This document shows positions 1 to 10,802 of a DNA stretch of 64,000 nucleotides, in pieces (position 1 is the first letter of the stretch; each line of letters opens with the position of its first letter). The position numbers were made by a program, and so were the translations under genes. Source of the stretch: JAVEDQ01 sp963783105 (GTDB lineage: Bacteria; Actinomycetota; Actinomycetes; Frankiales; Frankiaceae); NCBI GenBank assembly GCA_963783105.1, contig CAWAMI010000001.1, positions 620,001 through 684,000 on the forward strand. Direction: 5' to 3'. Under the pieces are notes generated by a model. It ran no database searches and was not told where the DNA came from. It was given only the letters and a program-made list of their open reading frames with translations.

Positions 1-1536
1 CTCGGCGTCGCGGGCCTCGAAGAAGTCGTCGAGCGCGGTGAGGACCGCGGCGGGCGCGGGGTCCAGTGCCGCGTAGGCCCGCAGCGCGTAGCGGACCTGC
101 CCCATCGCCGCTGCCGCGGGCAGCCCCTTGCCGACGACGTCGCCGAGTGCGAATGCGACCCGCCCGTCCGGGAGCGGCAGAACGTCGTACCAGTCGCCGC
201 CGACCTGCAGGCCGGCGGCACCCGCGAGGTAGCGGGCACCAAGGTCGACCGCCGGGATGTCGGGCAGCCGCTGCGGCAGCAGGCTGCGCTGCAAGCTCTC
301 GGCGATGCGCCGCTGCTGTTCGTAGAGCTGCGCACGCTCGACGGCCTGGGCGCACTGCGCGGCCACCGCGACGAGGAAGGCGAGCTCGTCGTCGTCCATC
401 CCGTCGCGCTCGGCCCAACCGAGGACGAGCAGGCCCAGCGCCGGCTCGGCGGTGACCAACGGGATGATCGCGTAGAAGCCCGCCCCCAGCTCCAGCACGT
501 CCCGCGAGAGGTGCGGAAAGGCGTCCACCGCCTCCGACGCGGTCAGCAGCTGGGGCTCGCCGGACTCGAGCGCCTCGTTCAACGGGGTGTGTGCCGACAT
601 GGAGACCCGGGACCAGCGCGACCGCATCGGCTCCCGTAGCCGGTCGAGCCCGCCGATGAGCCGGAGCTCCCGGTGCTCCTGGTCGGCCAGGAAGACTCCC
701 GCCGCATCCGCGGCGACGCCGCGCAGCGCGTGCTCGACGACGACGCCGCTCACCTCGTCGGGGGTCAGCGCGCGGGCGAAGGCCGCCGCGATCTCCCGCA
801 GCCGACGGTTCCGCTCGCGTCGGGCGCGGCGGGTGGTGACGTCGGTGACGTAGATCGACGTTCCGTTGGTCCCGGGGTGGATACGGAGCTCGACCCAGAT
901 GCCGAGCGCGGACGAGTAGTCCTCGAGCACCGTCGCGTCGTCGCCCGGCACCGCCGAGCGCAGCACCTCGTCGAGGCGCTCGCCGAGCAGGCCCGGGAAG
1001 TCCTGCCAGGGGACGCCGCCGACGAGGGACTCCCGCGTGCGCCGCAGCATCTGCTCGGCCCGCGCGTTGACGTACGTGACCCGCCCGTCGGGCGAGACCG
1101 ACAGGAACGTCTCCCCGACGTGCTCGAGCACGCGGGCGACCTCGTCCATCGCCCTGCGGACGTCGGTGGAGTCGCGAACGGTCCCCAGGACGTGGACGAC
1201 GTCGTCGTCGCCGCGGACGCCCTGCCCGTGCACGTCGAGCCAGCGCTCGCCGCCGGGCGGGCACACCCGGTGCTCGACGGAGTAGGAGCCGAGCTCTCGC
1301 GCCGCGGTGTTCAGTGCGTCGGCGACGACGCTGCGGTCGTCGGGGTGGATGACCCCGAGCAGGTCCGCGAGCGGGAACCGGTCGCCGGACTCGAAGCCGA
1401 ACGCCATCCGGGTGCGCCGGTCGACGGATACCGAACGGGTGGAGGAGTCGTAGTCGAAGATGCCGAGACCGGCGGCGTCGAGCACCGAACGTAGCTGGTC
1501 GGGGGCCTCCGCTGCCGGGGGTCCACCGCCTGTCAT
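1..1536 (-). CDS. PAS-GAF-SpoIIE (PP2C-type) serine phosphatase, C-terminus cut off by window edge
   Basis: This is the first 512 codons of a Rsb/SpoIIE-type regulator, open to the window edge, so the C-terminal part of the phosphatase is missing. Starting at the ATG at 1536-1534, residues about 15-125 form a PAS domain (IHPDDR motif), about 130-250 a second PAS domain, about 255-410 a GAF domain, followed by a linker helix (QRRIAESLQRSLLPQRLP) and the start of the PP2C domain with GGDWYDV and LGDVVGKG, which carry metal-binding aspartates. Such proteins sense a signal through PAS/GAF and dephosphorylate anti-anti-sigma factors; no partner gene is visible here. An in-frame TAG at about 1599-1597 limits the start, and no ATG or GTG lies between it and 1536. 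The gene diverges from thiC. Confidence 0.9.
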   Translation of the reverse strand, partial: MTGGGPPAAEAPDQLRSVLDAAGLGIFDYDSSTRSVSVDRRTRMAFGFESGDRFPLADLLGVIHPDDRSVVADALNTAARELGSYSVEHRVCPPGGERWLDVHGQGVRGDDDVVHVLGTVRDSTDVRRAMDEVARVLEHVGETFLSVSPDGRVTYVNARAEQMLRRTRESLVGGVPWQDFPGLLGERLDEVLRSAVPGDDATVLEDYSSALGIWVELRIHPGTNGTSIYVTDVTTRRARRERNRRLREIAAAFARALTPDEVSGVVVEHALRGVAADAAGVFLADQEHRELRLIGGLDRLREPMRSRWSRVSMSAHTPLNEALESGEPQLLTASEAVDAFPHLSRDVLELGAGFYAIIPLVTAEPALGLLVLGWAERDGMDDDELAFLVAVAAQCAQAVERAQLYEQQRRIAESLQRSLLPQRLPDIPAVDLGARYLAGAAGLQVGGDWYDVLPLPDGRVAFALGDVVGKGLPAAAAMGQVRYALRAYAALDPAPAAVLTALDDFFEARDAE

Positions 1537-1660
1537 ACCAGCCGATCCGTCCTTGGAGGGGAGCGCCGGAGGCTCCGCAAGCAGTGCGAGGTTCTCCTAC
1601 CCCGTCGAGCAGCGTCCGGCACGTGCCGGGCGCCACCTTCCCGCGGAGTTCCACGACCCG

Positions 1661-1688
1661 TTGCCCAGGCCACGAGCGGGGTTAGTGT
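1661..1688 (+). promoter_or_regulatory. Candidate thiC promoter
   Basis: TTGCCC at 1661-1666 and TAGTGT at 1683-1688 are separated by 16 bases, a fair match to a housekeeping actinobacterial -35/-10. The implied transcription start at about 1695 falls at the 5' edge of the TPP riboswitch, which supports it. Sequence match only. Confidence 0.4.
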
Positions 1689-1689
1689 G

Positions 1690-1800
1690 GGGCTCGCACC
1701 GCGGGAGCCCAGCCGGGGCTGAGAGGGTGACCCGACCGCCGCCGAGGTGGGGGTCGCCGACCGCCAAGACCTGATCCGGATCATGCCGGCGCAGGGAGGA
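1690..1800 (+). promoter_or_regulatory. TPP riboswitch (THI element) in the thiC leader
   Basis: The leader has the conserved thiamine-pyrophosphate aptamer blocks in order: GCGGGAGCCC, GGCTGAGAGGG (about 1717-1727), a variable GC-rich arm, then ACCTGATCCGGATCATGCC (about 1769-1787) and GGCGCAGGGAG, which closes the P1 helix. The closing strand runs directly into the ribosome binding site AGGGAGGAG (1794-1802) of thiC. TPP binding would therefore be expected to hide the Shine-Dalgarno, so control is probably translational. No terminator-like U tract lies between aptamer and gene. Confidence 0.93.
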
Positions 1801-1809
1801 GTGGTTCGA

Positions 1810-3636
<1,827 letters not shown>

Positions 3637-3755
3637 GCAGGGGGTTCGGCCGACTTCGCCCAGGTTCGGCCAAACGCCTGCACCGCGTCACGGGCGGTGC
3701 CACGCTCCCGTTGATGACAGCGGAATAGCAGGCACTGCTCAATGTCGGGGGCGTC

Positions 3756-6608
3756 GTGGGTCAGAGGTTCGCGGGCGTCCGCCGTCGGGGCGGCATCGCG
3801 GTGCTCCTTGCCGTGCTGGTGGCGCTGGTCTCGCTGCCGATGCTCGGCGGATCGGCGGCGGCCGCGGGCAACGGGGCGCTGCTGCTGAACGGCAGCGGTC
3901 AGTACGCCTCCATGGGCAGGGCGCCCGCCCTGGGGCTCAGCACCTTCACCCTCGAGATCCGCTTCCGACGCGACGCGGCGGGCGTGGCGACCAGCACCGG
4001 CTACGGCGGGATCTCCGACGCGGTACCGCTGCTGACGAAGGGCCGGGCGGAGGACGACGGCAGCAACGTCGACAGCAACTGGTTCCTCGGGATCTCGGGT
4101 TCCCGCGGGGTACTCGCCGCCGACTTCGAAGGCGCCGGCAACGACTACGGCAACAACCACCCGGTCTACGGCGTCACCCCGGTCAGCTCCGGCGTGTGGC
4201 ACAGCGCCGCCGCCACCTACGACGGCTCCACGTGGCGCCTGTACCTGGACGGGCGGCTCGAGACCTCGCTCCCGGTCGGGGTGCAGCCCCGGTGGGACAG
4301 CATCCAGTGGGCGGCGATCGGCAGCGCACTGAACTCGAAGGGGGCCCCGGACGGCTACTTCGCCGGAGCGGTGGACGAGGCCCGGGTCTGGAACAACGCC
4401 CGCAGCGCCGCGGACATCGCGGCGACCGCCACGACCCCCGTGACCACCGGGCCGGGCCTCGTCGGGCGCTGGGGCTTCGACGAGACGAGCGGGACGACGG
4501 CGGCCGACTCCTCCGGCAGCGGCGTCACCGCGACGCTGGTCGGCGGCCCGCAGCACGTGGACGGGCCAGGGGCGACAAGCGGCGGCGGCGGAACGACCCC
4601 GTCGGCTCCGACCGGGCTCTCAGCCACCCCCGGTGACGGCCGGGTCACGCTGACCTGGGCGCCGAACGCCGACACCGCGACCGTCGGCTACCAGGTGTAC
4701 CGCTCGACCACGCTGCCGGTGCCGACGTCGGGTCGTCCGGCCAACCCGACCCTGCTGACCGGCACCGCGTTCGTCGACCCGAACGTGGTCAACGGCTCGG
4801 CCGTCAACTACGTGGTGGTCGCGGTGAGCTCGTCCGGTGCCACCAGCCCACCCTCGAGCTCGGCAAGCGCGACGCCGCAGGCTTCCGGTGACCCCGTCCT
4901 CGTCGGGGCCGGGGACATCGCCTCCTGCTACGGGACGGGCGACGACCAGACGGCCCGGCTGCTCGACGCCACCCCCGGCACGGTCTTCACGCTCGGCGAC
5001 AACGTCTACGACAACGGGACGAGCACGGAGTTCGCCAACTGCTACGACCCGACCTGGGGGCGGGCGAAGGTCCGCACCCGTCCCGTCGCGGGCAACCACG
5101 ACTACAACACCTCCCGAGCGGCCGGCTACTACGGCTACTTCGGTGCCGCCGCGGGCGACCCGACGAAGGGTTGGTACTCCTACGACGTCGGCTCCTGGCA
5201 CGTCGTCGTGCTCAACAGCGAGTGCTCGAAGATCGGCGGGTGCGGCGTCGGGTCTCCCGAGGAGGTCTGGCTCAAGGCGGACCTCGCGGCGCACTCGTCC
5301 AGCAACATCCTCGCGATGTGGCACGAGCCGCGCTTCGACTCCTACAACGGGCCCGACACCCGCAGCTCGGCCTTCTGGAACGACCTGTACGCGGCCGGCG
5401 CCGACCTCGTCCTCAACGGGCACAGCCACCTCTACGAGCGCTTCGCCCCCCAGACGCCGTCGGGGACCCGGGACGACACCCGCGGGATCAGGCAGATCAC
5501 GGTCGGGTCCGGCGGCGAGGACCACCACGCGTTCGGCGGCTCGGGGACGACGAACAGCCAGGTGCACGACAGCACCAGCTTCGGGGTGCTGAAGCTGACC
5601 CTGCGGGCGGACAGCTACAGCTGGCAATTCCTCCCCGTCGCCGGCGCGACGTTCACCGACTCGGGGACCGCGGCGACGCACCGTTCCGCTTCCGCCCCCG
5701 ATCCCGATCCCGTTCCCGCGGGCCCGGCGACGCCGACCGCGGTGACCGGCTCGCCGTCCACCGCCGGGACGACCCTCGGCTGGACCAGCGGTGAACCGAG
5801 CACGACCGGCTTCGTCGTCGACCGGTCCACCTCCGCCTCCGGCCCCTGGACCCGCCTCACGAGCTCGCCCGTCTCCGGCAGGACCTACCTCGACGGGACG
5901 GCACCGCTCGGGGTCACCTCCTACTACCAGGTGCGCGCGGTCGACTCCTCGGGTCGGCAGTCGGCGGCGGCGACGACCTCGGCCCGGCGGAGCTTCGCCG
6001 TGCACGGGAGCACCACCGCCTCGGTCTACGCCGGACGATCGGTCTCCGCCGCGCCGCCGTCCGGCGCGGTGACCGGCGACATCCTCCTCGCCACCGTGAC
6101 CGCACGGGGGCTGCCCGCCCTGACGACCCCGGCGGGGTGGACGCTCATCCGCAAGGACGTCAAGGGTTCGGTGTTGACGAGCTGGACCTTCTACCAGGTG
6201 GTCGGCTCCTCGCCCCCGCCGAGCACGGCGTGGGCCTTCGGTGGCAACGCGAATGCCGTCGTCGGCACGACCGCCATCGCGGGTGTCGACCCGGCGTCGC
6301 CGGTGCTCACGTCGGCAGGCCGCGGCTCCGCGAAGTCCTCGACGATCAAAGCTCCGTCGGTCTCGCCCGCCGTGGCCGGATCCCTGCTGATCGGCACCTT
6401 CTCCACCGCGTCCCGCTCCACCTTCACCCCGCCGGCCGGGTCGCTGGAGGAGCTCGACGTCACGGTGCCGACGGGCAGCTCCCCGGTCAGCCTGTCGCGA
6501 GCGGACAAGGTCCGCCCGACCACCGGATCCACGGGCACGTGGTCGGCGATCGCGTCGTCCCCCGAGCGCTACGTGGCGCAGACGATCGCGCTGAGACCGA
6601 AGAGCTGA
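3756..6608 (+). CDS. Secreted LamG / fibronectin-III / calcineurin-like phosphoesterase protein
   Basis: This 950-aa exported multidomain protein has a Sec signal (two-arginine-rich n-region, hydrophobic stretch, AAAA-G cleavage near residue 37), a LamG/concanavalin-like domain (about 38-225; GVWHSAAATYDGSTWRLYLD), an FN3 domain (about 285-370; PTGLSATPGDGRVTLTW), then a metallophosphoesterase domain (about 380-625) with GDIAS, LGDNVYDNG, AGNHDY and NGHSHLYER, the metal ligands of purple-acid-phosphatase-like enzymes. A second FN3 (about 655-745) and a beta-rich C-terminal domain follow. It probably hydrolyses a phosphoester outside the cell while the other domains bind carbohydrate or surface polymer; the substrate is unknown. 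The GTG start at 3756 is chosen because it gives the complete signal peptide. Confidence 0.9.
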   Translation: MGQRFAGVRRRGGIAVLLAVLVALVSLPMLGGSAAAAGNGALLLNGSGQYASMGRAPALGLSTFTLEIRFRRDAAGVATSTGYGGISDAVPLLTKGRAEDDGSNVDSNWFLGISGSRGVLAADFEGAGNDYGNNHPVYGVTPVSSGVWHSAAATYDGSTWRLYLDGRLETSLPVGVQPRWDSIQWAAIGSALNSKGAPDGYFAGAVDEARVWNNARSAADIAATATTPVTTGPGLVGRWGFDETSGTTAADSSGSGVTATLVGGPQHVDGPGATSGGGGTTPSAPTGLSATPGDGRVTLTWAPNADTATVGYQVYRSTTLPVPTSGRPANPTLLTGTAFVDPNVVNGSAVNYVVVAVSSSGATSPPSSSASATPQASGDPVLVGAGDIASCYGTGDDQTARLLDATPGTVFTLGDNVYDNGTSTEFANCYDPTWGRAKVRTRPVAGNHDYNTSRAAGYYGYFGAAAGDPTKGWYSYDVGSWHVVVLNSECSKIGGCGVGSPEEVWLKADLAAHSSSNILAMWHEPRFDSYNGPDTRSSAFWNDLYAAGADLVLNGHSHLYERFAPQTPSGTRDDTRGIRQITVGSGGEDHHAFGGSGTTNSQVHDSTSFGVLKLTLRADSYSWQFLPVAGATFTDSGTAATHRSASAPDPDPVPAGPATPTAVTGSPSTAGTTLGWTSGEPSTTGFVVDRSTSASGPWTRLTSSPVSGRTYLDGTAPLGVTSYYQVRAVDSSGRQSAAATTSARRSFAVHGSTTASVYAGRSVSAAPPSGAVTGDILLATVTARGLPALTTPAGWTLIRKDVKGSVLTSWTFYQVVGSSPPPSTAWAFGGNANAVVGTTAIAGVDPASPVLTSAGRGSAKSSTIKAPSVSPAVAGSLLIGTFSTASRSTFTPPAGSLEELDVTVPTGSSPVSLSRADKVRPTTGSTGTWSAIASSPERYVAQTIALRPKS

Positions 6609-6621
6609 GGCCCTGGAAGGC

Positions 6622-6677
6622 GGGACTCCTTAGCCCCGGGGACCCCAGAACCCGGGCTCCGGAACCCAGGGAGTCCC
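6622..6677 (+). terminator. Possible terminator hairpin after the phosphoesterase gene
   Basis: GGGACTCC (6622-6629) pairs perfectly with GGAGTCCC (6670-6677), and the GC-rich interior can fold further. It lies 13 bases after the stop of the upstream gene, between convergent genes. There is no T tract, so termination is inferred from position. Confidence 0.4.
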
Positions 6678-6679
6678 TC

Positions 6680-6909
6680 CAGTGCGGCAACACGTGGGGT
6701 CTGTGGCAGCACAAGCCGACCTCACGCGCGACGCGAAGCCGCCCTGTATCCGGCGTTCTCGCGCGGTTCCCGCGTAGGGCTGTGCGAGATTTGCGCCGCT
6801 CTGGGTGCCCTGATCTCGCACACCCCCGGATTTGCCTGTTCCCGCGAGGTGCCGCTCGCGCCGGCCACATCCACCCGTGCTGCCATAGACCCCACCGGTT
6901 GCCGTACTG
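6680..6909. repeat. Long imperfect palindrome between convergent genes (MITE-like or structured RNA)
   Basis: This fills most of the only gene-free stretch over 300 bases (6609-6924). Arms at 6680-6712 and 6877-6909 (33 bases each) match in inverted orientation at 29 positions; two of the four mismatches would be G-U pairs in RNA. Similarity continues outwards with one indel to about 6668 and 6918. Inside is a second perfect 10-bp inverted pair, TGTGCGAGAT (6781-6790) and ATCTCGCACA (6813-6822). No transposase remnant or convincing coding frame is seen. Confidence 0.7.
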
Positions 6910-6924
6910 AGGGAGTCCGGGGGG

Positions 6925-8112
6925 TTACGGGGTCGGGGTCGCCGCCTGCTTCCCGTTCCGTCTCCGCACGTAGCTCCTCGCGGCGGGTTCGATGTAGCGG
7001 GCGAGCAGCGGCCCGGTGATGACGAGGAAGATCACGTAGGCGGCCGCGAGTGGACCGATGTCCGCCTCCACCCCGGCCGTGACGGCGAGACCGGCGATGA
7101 CGATGTTGAACTCGCCGCGGGGGATGAGCGCGCCGCCGGCGCGGAAGCGCCCGATCGTCTGCACCCCGGCGCGCTTGGCCGCCCACCAGCCGGTGGCCAC
7201 CTTGGTGACGATGCTGACGAGTCCCAGCCCGACCGCGATCAGCGCGACACCCGGGATCGCGGTCGGGTCGGTGTGCAGGCCGAAGAAGACGAAGAACACG
7301 GCGGCGAACAGGTCGCGCAGCGGCGTCAGCAGTCCTCGGGCGCTCTCGGCCACCTCGCCGGAGAGCGCGAGGCCGACGAGGAACGCTCCGACCGCCGCGG
7401 ACACCTGGAGTTGGGCGGCGACCCCGGCGACGAGCAGTGCCAGCCCGAGCACCCGGAGCAGCAGCACCTCGTCGTTCTCGTCGAACATGATCCGGCTGAT
7501 CCGATCGCCGAAGGTCAGGGCGATGACCAGGACGACGGCCACGGTGGCGAGGGCGACCGAGACGCTGACCACGCCACGCGCCACGCCGAGCCCGGCCAGG
7601 GTCGCGGTCAGGATCGGCAGGTAGAGCGCCATGACGAGGTCCTCGAGCACGAGCAGGCTGAGAACCACCGGCGTCTCGCGGTTACCGAGCCGTCCGAGGT
7701 CGGACAGGATCTTCGCGACGATCCCGGACGAGCTCGCGTAGGTGACCCCGGCCATCGCGAGCACGGCCACCGGGGACCAGCCGAGCAGGACTCCGACAAG
7801 CGCGCCCGGCGCGGCGTTGAGCAGGATGTCCAGCAGCCCGCTGCTCGCCTGCGCCTTGAGGTTGCCGACCAGTTCGCCCGCGGTGTACTCCAGGCCGAGC
7901 AGCAGGAGCAGCAGGATGACGCCGATCTCGGCGCCGACGTCGATGAACTCCTCGCTGGTCGCGAGCGGCAGCAGCCCGCCCTCGCCGAAGGCCAGCCCGG
8001 CGAGCAGGTACAGCGGGATGGCGGAGATGCCGAGGCGGCCGGCGAACCGTCCCAGCACACCCAGGACGAGGATGACGCCGCCGAGCTCGACCAGGATCGA
8101 CGGGTCGGTCAT
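6925..8112 (-). CDS. khtU: CPA2-family K+/H+ antiporter, membrane subunit (KhtU-like)
   Basis: This 395-aa polytopic protein with about 12 hydrophobic segments resembles the monovalent cation:proton antiporter 2 family (Kef/KhtU). Characteristic stretches are the first helix after MTDPSILVELGG, LLLLGLEYTAGEL, and the conserved ASSSG plus VLEDLVMALYLP region where ion-coordinating aspartate sits. It lacks a cytosolic TrkA-N domain; the regulatory part is supplied by the separate upstream gene, 24 bases away, as in Bacillus KhtTU. Expected role: electroneutral K+ efflux in exchange for protons at the cytoplasmic membrane. The K+ specificity is inferred from the pairing with a KhtT-like subunit. 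Confidence 0.88.
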   Translation of the reverse strand: MTDPSILVELGGVILVLGVLGRFAGRLGISAIPLYLLAGLAFGEGGLLPLATSEEFIDVGAEIGVILLLLLLGLEYTAGELVGNLKAQASSGLLDILLNAAPGALVGVLLGWSPVAVLAMAGVTYASSSGIVAKILSDLGRLGNRETPVVLSLLVLEDLVMALYLPILTATLAGLGVARGVVSVSVALATVAVVLVIALTFGDRISRIMFDENDEVLLLRVLGLALLVAGVAAQLQVSAAVGAFLVGLALSGEVAESARGLLTPLRDLFAAVFFVFFGLHTDPTAIPGVALIAVGLGLVSIVTKVATGWWAAKRAGVQTIGRFRAGGALIPRGEFNIVIAGLAVTAGVEADIGPLAAAYVIFLVITGPLLARYIEPAARSYVRRRNGKQAATPTP

Positions 8113-8136
8113 GCGCTGCGGTCCCCAGGACGCAAG

Positions 8137-8619
8137 TCAGCCGCTCGCCAGCAGCTCGGCGACGGCGTCGACGCCCTCCCTCGTTCCGACGACGACGACG
8201 ATGTCCCCGGCCTGGAAACCGAAGTCGGGCCGCGGGCTGGCGTGCACCTGTGCCCCGCGGACCACGGCCACGATGGAGGCGCCGGTTCGCGTCCGCGCCT
8301 GCGTGTCACCGAGGGTGCGCCCGTCGTACGGCGAGTCGGGCGGGATGGGGATCTGCTCGCTCATCAACCCCTCGACCTCCTTGTGGAGGTCGGCGAGGCG
8401 TTCGACGATGCGTGGCGCCCCGAGCAGCTCGGCGAGGACGTCGCCCTCGTCGTCGGTCAGCTGCAGGACCTCGCGGCTGGAGTCGGGATCCTCCCGGTCG
8501 TAGATGACCAGATCGCGACGGCCCCCGCGGTGGCAGACGACACCGACGCGCTGACCCGACTTCGTGGAGAAGTCGTAGCGCAGGCCGATGCCCGGTAGTG
8601 CGATTTCCTCGACGTCCAT
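8137..8619 (-). CDS. khtT: Antiporter regulatory subunit with TrkA-C domain (KhtT-like)
   Basis: This 160-aa soluble protein has an N-terminal domain opening MDVEEIALPGIGLRYDF, typical of KhtT-type subunits, and a C-terminal TrkA-C (RCK_C) domain at about residues 85-160 (GASIVAVVRG, FQAGDIVVVVGT). KhtT-type proteins bind a ligand through the RCK_C dimer and open the partner antiporter. It is the first gene of a two-gene operon with the membrane subunit just downstream. The ATG at 8619-8617 agrees with the family N-terminus. Ligand identity cannot be read from sequence. Confidence 0.88.
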   Translation of the reverse strand: MDVEEIALPGIGLRYDFSTKSGQRVGVVCHRGGRRDLVIYDREDPDSSREVLQLTDDEGDVLAELLGAPRIVERLADLHKEVEGLMSEQIPIPPDSPYDGRTLGDTQARTRTGASIVAVVRGAQVHASPRPDFGFQAGDIVVVVGTREGVDAVAELLASG

Positions 8620-8688
8620 CCGCCCCTCCCCGCCGTGCGGCGAGCGTACGTGGGGAGGGGCGGCGGCTTGATCAGGGAGGGGTCACCC

Positions 8689-8913
8689 TCAGGCGAGGCC
8701 CTCGTTGTGCGGCTCGATGCTGTCCGACGGGTCGACGCCCTTGTCGGCAGCGGGCTGAACCCTTCCCTCGCCGGGCTCCGAGCCGGTGCCCGCGGCGGTG
8801 TTCCGGGACGACCGCTCGGGGTCGTTCACGTCCGTCGTCGTGGGGGCCTGCCCGATGCGCTGCGCCGACTCCGGGTCCTGCGGGCCGGTCCGCTCGATGT
8901 CCTGCTCGCTCAT
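8689..8913 (-). CDS. Small acidic, disordered hypothetical protein
   Basis: This 74-aa protein starts MSEQDIERTGPQDPES and is rich in Asp, Glu, Pro, Ser, Asn and Gly, with no hydrophobic segment or cysteine, so it is probably disordered and cytoplasmic. The ATG at 8913-8911 has a strong ribosome binding site (GAGAGGAGC, spacing six to seven), which is the main support that it is real. A longer reading upstream to about 9096 would overlap the divergent lipoprotein gene and lacks such a site. No family recognised. Confidence 0.6.
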   Translation of the reverse strand: MSEQDIERTGPQDPESAQRIGQAPTTTDVNDPERSSRNTAAGTGSEPGEGRVQPAADKGVDPSDSIEPHNEGLA

Positions 8914-8972
8914 CACTGCTCCTCTCGTTCGTTGCTCGCCCGCTGGCCTTCCCAGCTCTCCGGAGCACACGC

Positions 8973-10655
8973 ATGCCGTCCCGCTCGTTGCCCGGACTCG
9001 TCCGTCCGCGTCACGATGCCCGGGTGACGCCGATCGATCGCCGCCAGCTGCTCCTCGGCGGGCTCGGCGGAACCGCCGCCGGCGTGCTCGCCGCATGCTC
9101 GGGCTCCAAGGGCGGGCCGTCTCCCGGCACCACCGAACCCCGCGTCCGGCCGCCCGAGGTCCGGACCCTGACCACCGTCGTCCAGGGCACCGGCACCTAC
9201 GCGTACCTCCCGTTCGACGTGCCGCCGGGCGCCGCCCGCGTGGAGGTCAGGACGACGGCCGCGCCCGCCGGCGCGAAGCTCGGCGTCGGCCTGTTCGATG
9301 CCCGCGGCGTCGCGTACCAGTCGCCCGGCTTCCGGGGCATCTACGGCGAGGAGCGCAACAGCTTCTTCGTCGCGGCCGACGCCGCCAGCCAGAGCTTCCT
9401 GCCCGGACCGATGGAGCCCGGTCGTTGGACGGTGATCGTCCCGGTGTTCCTCGCGCAGCAGCGGACCACGGTGACCGCCACCGTCACGATCAGCTTCGGG
9501 CCGAGCCTGCCGGTGGCGCAGCCGGGCCCCGTCGTCGGCCCCATCATCGGCCCCGTCGTCGACCGTCCCGGCTGGTACCGGGGCGACCTGCACTGCCACA
9601 CCCCGGAGTCGTCGGACGCCTGGAAGTCCGGGACGGCGCTGACGCCGGCCGCGTGGGCCGAGCAGAGCCGCCGACTCGGGCTCGACTACCTGGCCCTGAC
9701 CGACCACAACGTCATCTCGCAGAACCTCGCGCTCGCCCGCGACGCCGGAGACGACATGCTGCTCATGGCGGGCGAGGAAATGACCAACTGGTTCTTCGGG
9801 CACGCGACCGTCAGCGGCATCGCCCCGGGCCAGTGGCTGGACTTCCGGCAGAGCCCGGAGGGTATGGCGCTGCCCGAGAACGGCGCGCGGATCAGCGAGT
9901 TCCTCCGTGTCGCCCGTGATCTCGGTGCCTACGTCTCCGCCGCGCACCCATCCTTCGGCCCGCTGGCGTGGCGGTTCCGTCCGGAGATGGCCAGCCCGGA
10001 GTCGCGTCCGGACGGGTACGAGGTGTGGGGCGGGCCGTTCCAGCCGGACGACGAGCAGTCGTTGAAGGACTGGGACGGCATGCTGCAGCGCGGCTGGCAG
10101 GTCCACGCGAACGGCGGCAGCGACCTGCACGGGACGGAGAACGACTACGGCTTCCGCTTCGGCACCCCCACCACCGTCGTCCACGCCGACAGGCTGGCCC
10201 AGCCGGACATCGTCGCCGCGCTGAAGGCAGGCCGCTCGTTCGTCATGCGGCGCCCCGACGGCGTCGAGTGCTACCTGACGGCGACGCTCGGCGGGTCACG
10301 GACCTACGTGGGCGGCACGCTGTTCGGTCGGCGCGGGGAACAGGCGGACGTCGAGGCGCTGGTGCGCGGGGCACGCGGGATGCGGCTGATCCTCATCTCG
10401 GAGGGGCGGGTGGTGTCGACGACTCCGCTCACCGAGGACGAGCAGACGGTGCGGGCGCGGGTGCCGGTGCCGGGATACGTCCGGGCCGAGGTCCGCGGGA
10501 AGGCGCGACCGGGACCGCCGGGCAAGCCGCTGGCGCTCGAGCTGGACATGGAATGCCTGACCAACCCGATCTGGCTGCGGGAGGGGGCGCCACCGGTCGG
10601 CGGCGTCGACGAGCAGGCGCCGCCCGGTCCGCCCGGCCCCCGCCGTCGGGCCTGA
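8973..10655 (+). CDS. CehA/McbA-family metallohydrolase with PHP domain, probable Tat lipoprotein
   Basis: The 560-aa protein begins with an export signal containing RRQLLLGG followed by a lipobox, LAAC, so it is probably a Tat-exported lipoprotein. Residues about 60-190 form a beta-rich domain. The PHP metallohydrolase domain follows with GDLHCHTPESSD, ALTDHN, AGEEMTN and AHPSF, which carry the His/Asp/Glu metal ligands. The name comes from carbaryl hydrolase CehA, but most relatives are uncharacterised phosphoesterase-like enzymes, so no substrate is claimed. Start: the ATG at 8973 has GGAG upstream; a GTG at 9024 would give a shorter, more usual signal peptide and cannot be excluded. Confidence 0.85.
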   Translation: MPSRSLPGLVRPRHDARVTPIDRRQLLLGGLGGTAAGVLAACSGSKGGPSPGTTEPRVRPPEVRTLTTVVQGTGTYAYLPFDVPPGAARVEVRTTAAPAGAKLGVGLFDARGVAYQSPGFRGIYGEERNSFFVAADAASQSFLPGPMEPGRWTVIVPVFLAQQRTTVTATVTISFGPSLPVAQPGPVVGPIIGPVVDRPGWYRGDLHCHTPESSDAWKSGTALTPAAWAEQSRRLGLDYLALTDHNVISQNLALARDAGDDMLLMAGEEMTNWFFGHATVSGIAPGQWLDFRQSPEGMALPENGARISEFLRVARDLGAYVSAAHPSFGPLAWRFRPEMASPESRPDGYEVWGGPFQPDDEQSLKDWDGMLQRGWQVHANGGSDLHGTENDYGFRFGTPTTVVHADRLAQPDIVAALKAGRSFVMRRPDGVECYLTATLGGSRTYVGGTLFGRRGEQADVEALVRGARGMRLILISEGRVVSTTPLTEDEQTVRARVPVPGYVRAEVRGKARPGPPGKPLALELDMECLTNPIWLREGAPPVGGVDEQAPPGPPGPRRRA

Positions 10656-10802
10656 GCGCGGGCGTACGAGCTCGCCCGCCGCCGAGAAATCTGCGAAATG
10701 TGCACCGATCCCGGCAGCATCGGGCAGGGTGGCACGTTGGCATAGGGCGGGGCATCAGCAGGACGAGCAGTCCTGTGAGCAGCGGCACGAACAGGAGGCT
10801 GC

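Noticed and set aside
1747..1809. N-terminal extension of ThiC from the GTG at 1747
   Set aside because: It lies inside the TPP aptamer; the ATG at 1810 has the proper Shine-Dalgarno and family N-terminus.
10656..10802. Rifamycin-associated element upstream of the HelD-like gene
   Set aside because: I looked for the GGGGCTTGC-type palindrome and found no match, so HelR-type rifamycin induction is not supported.
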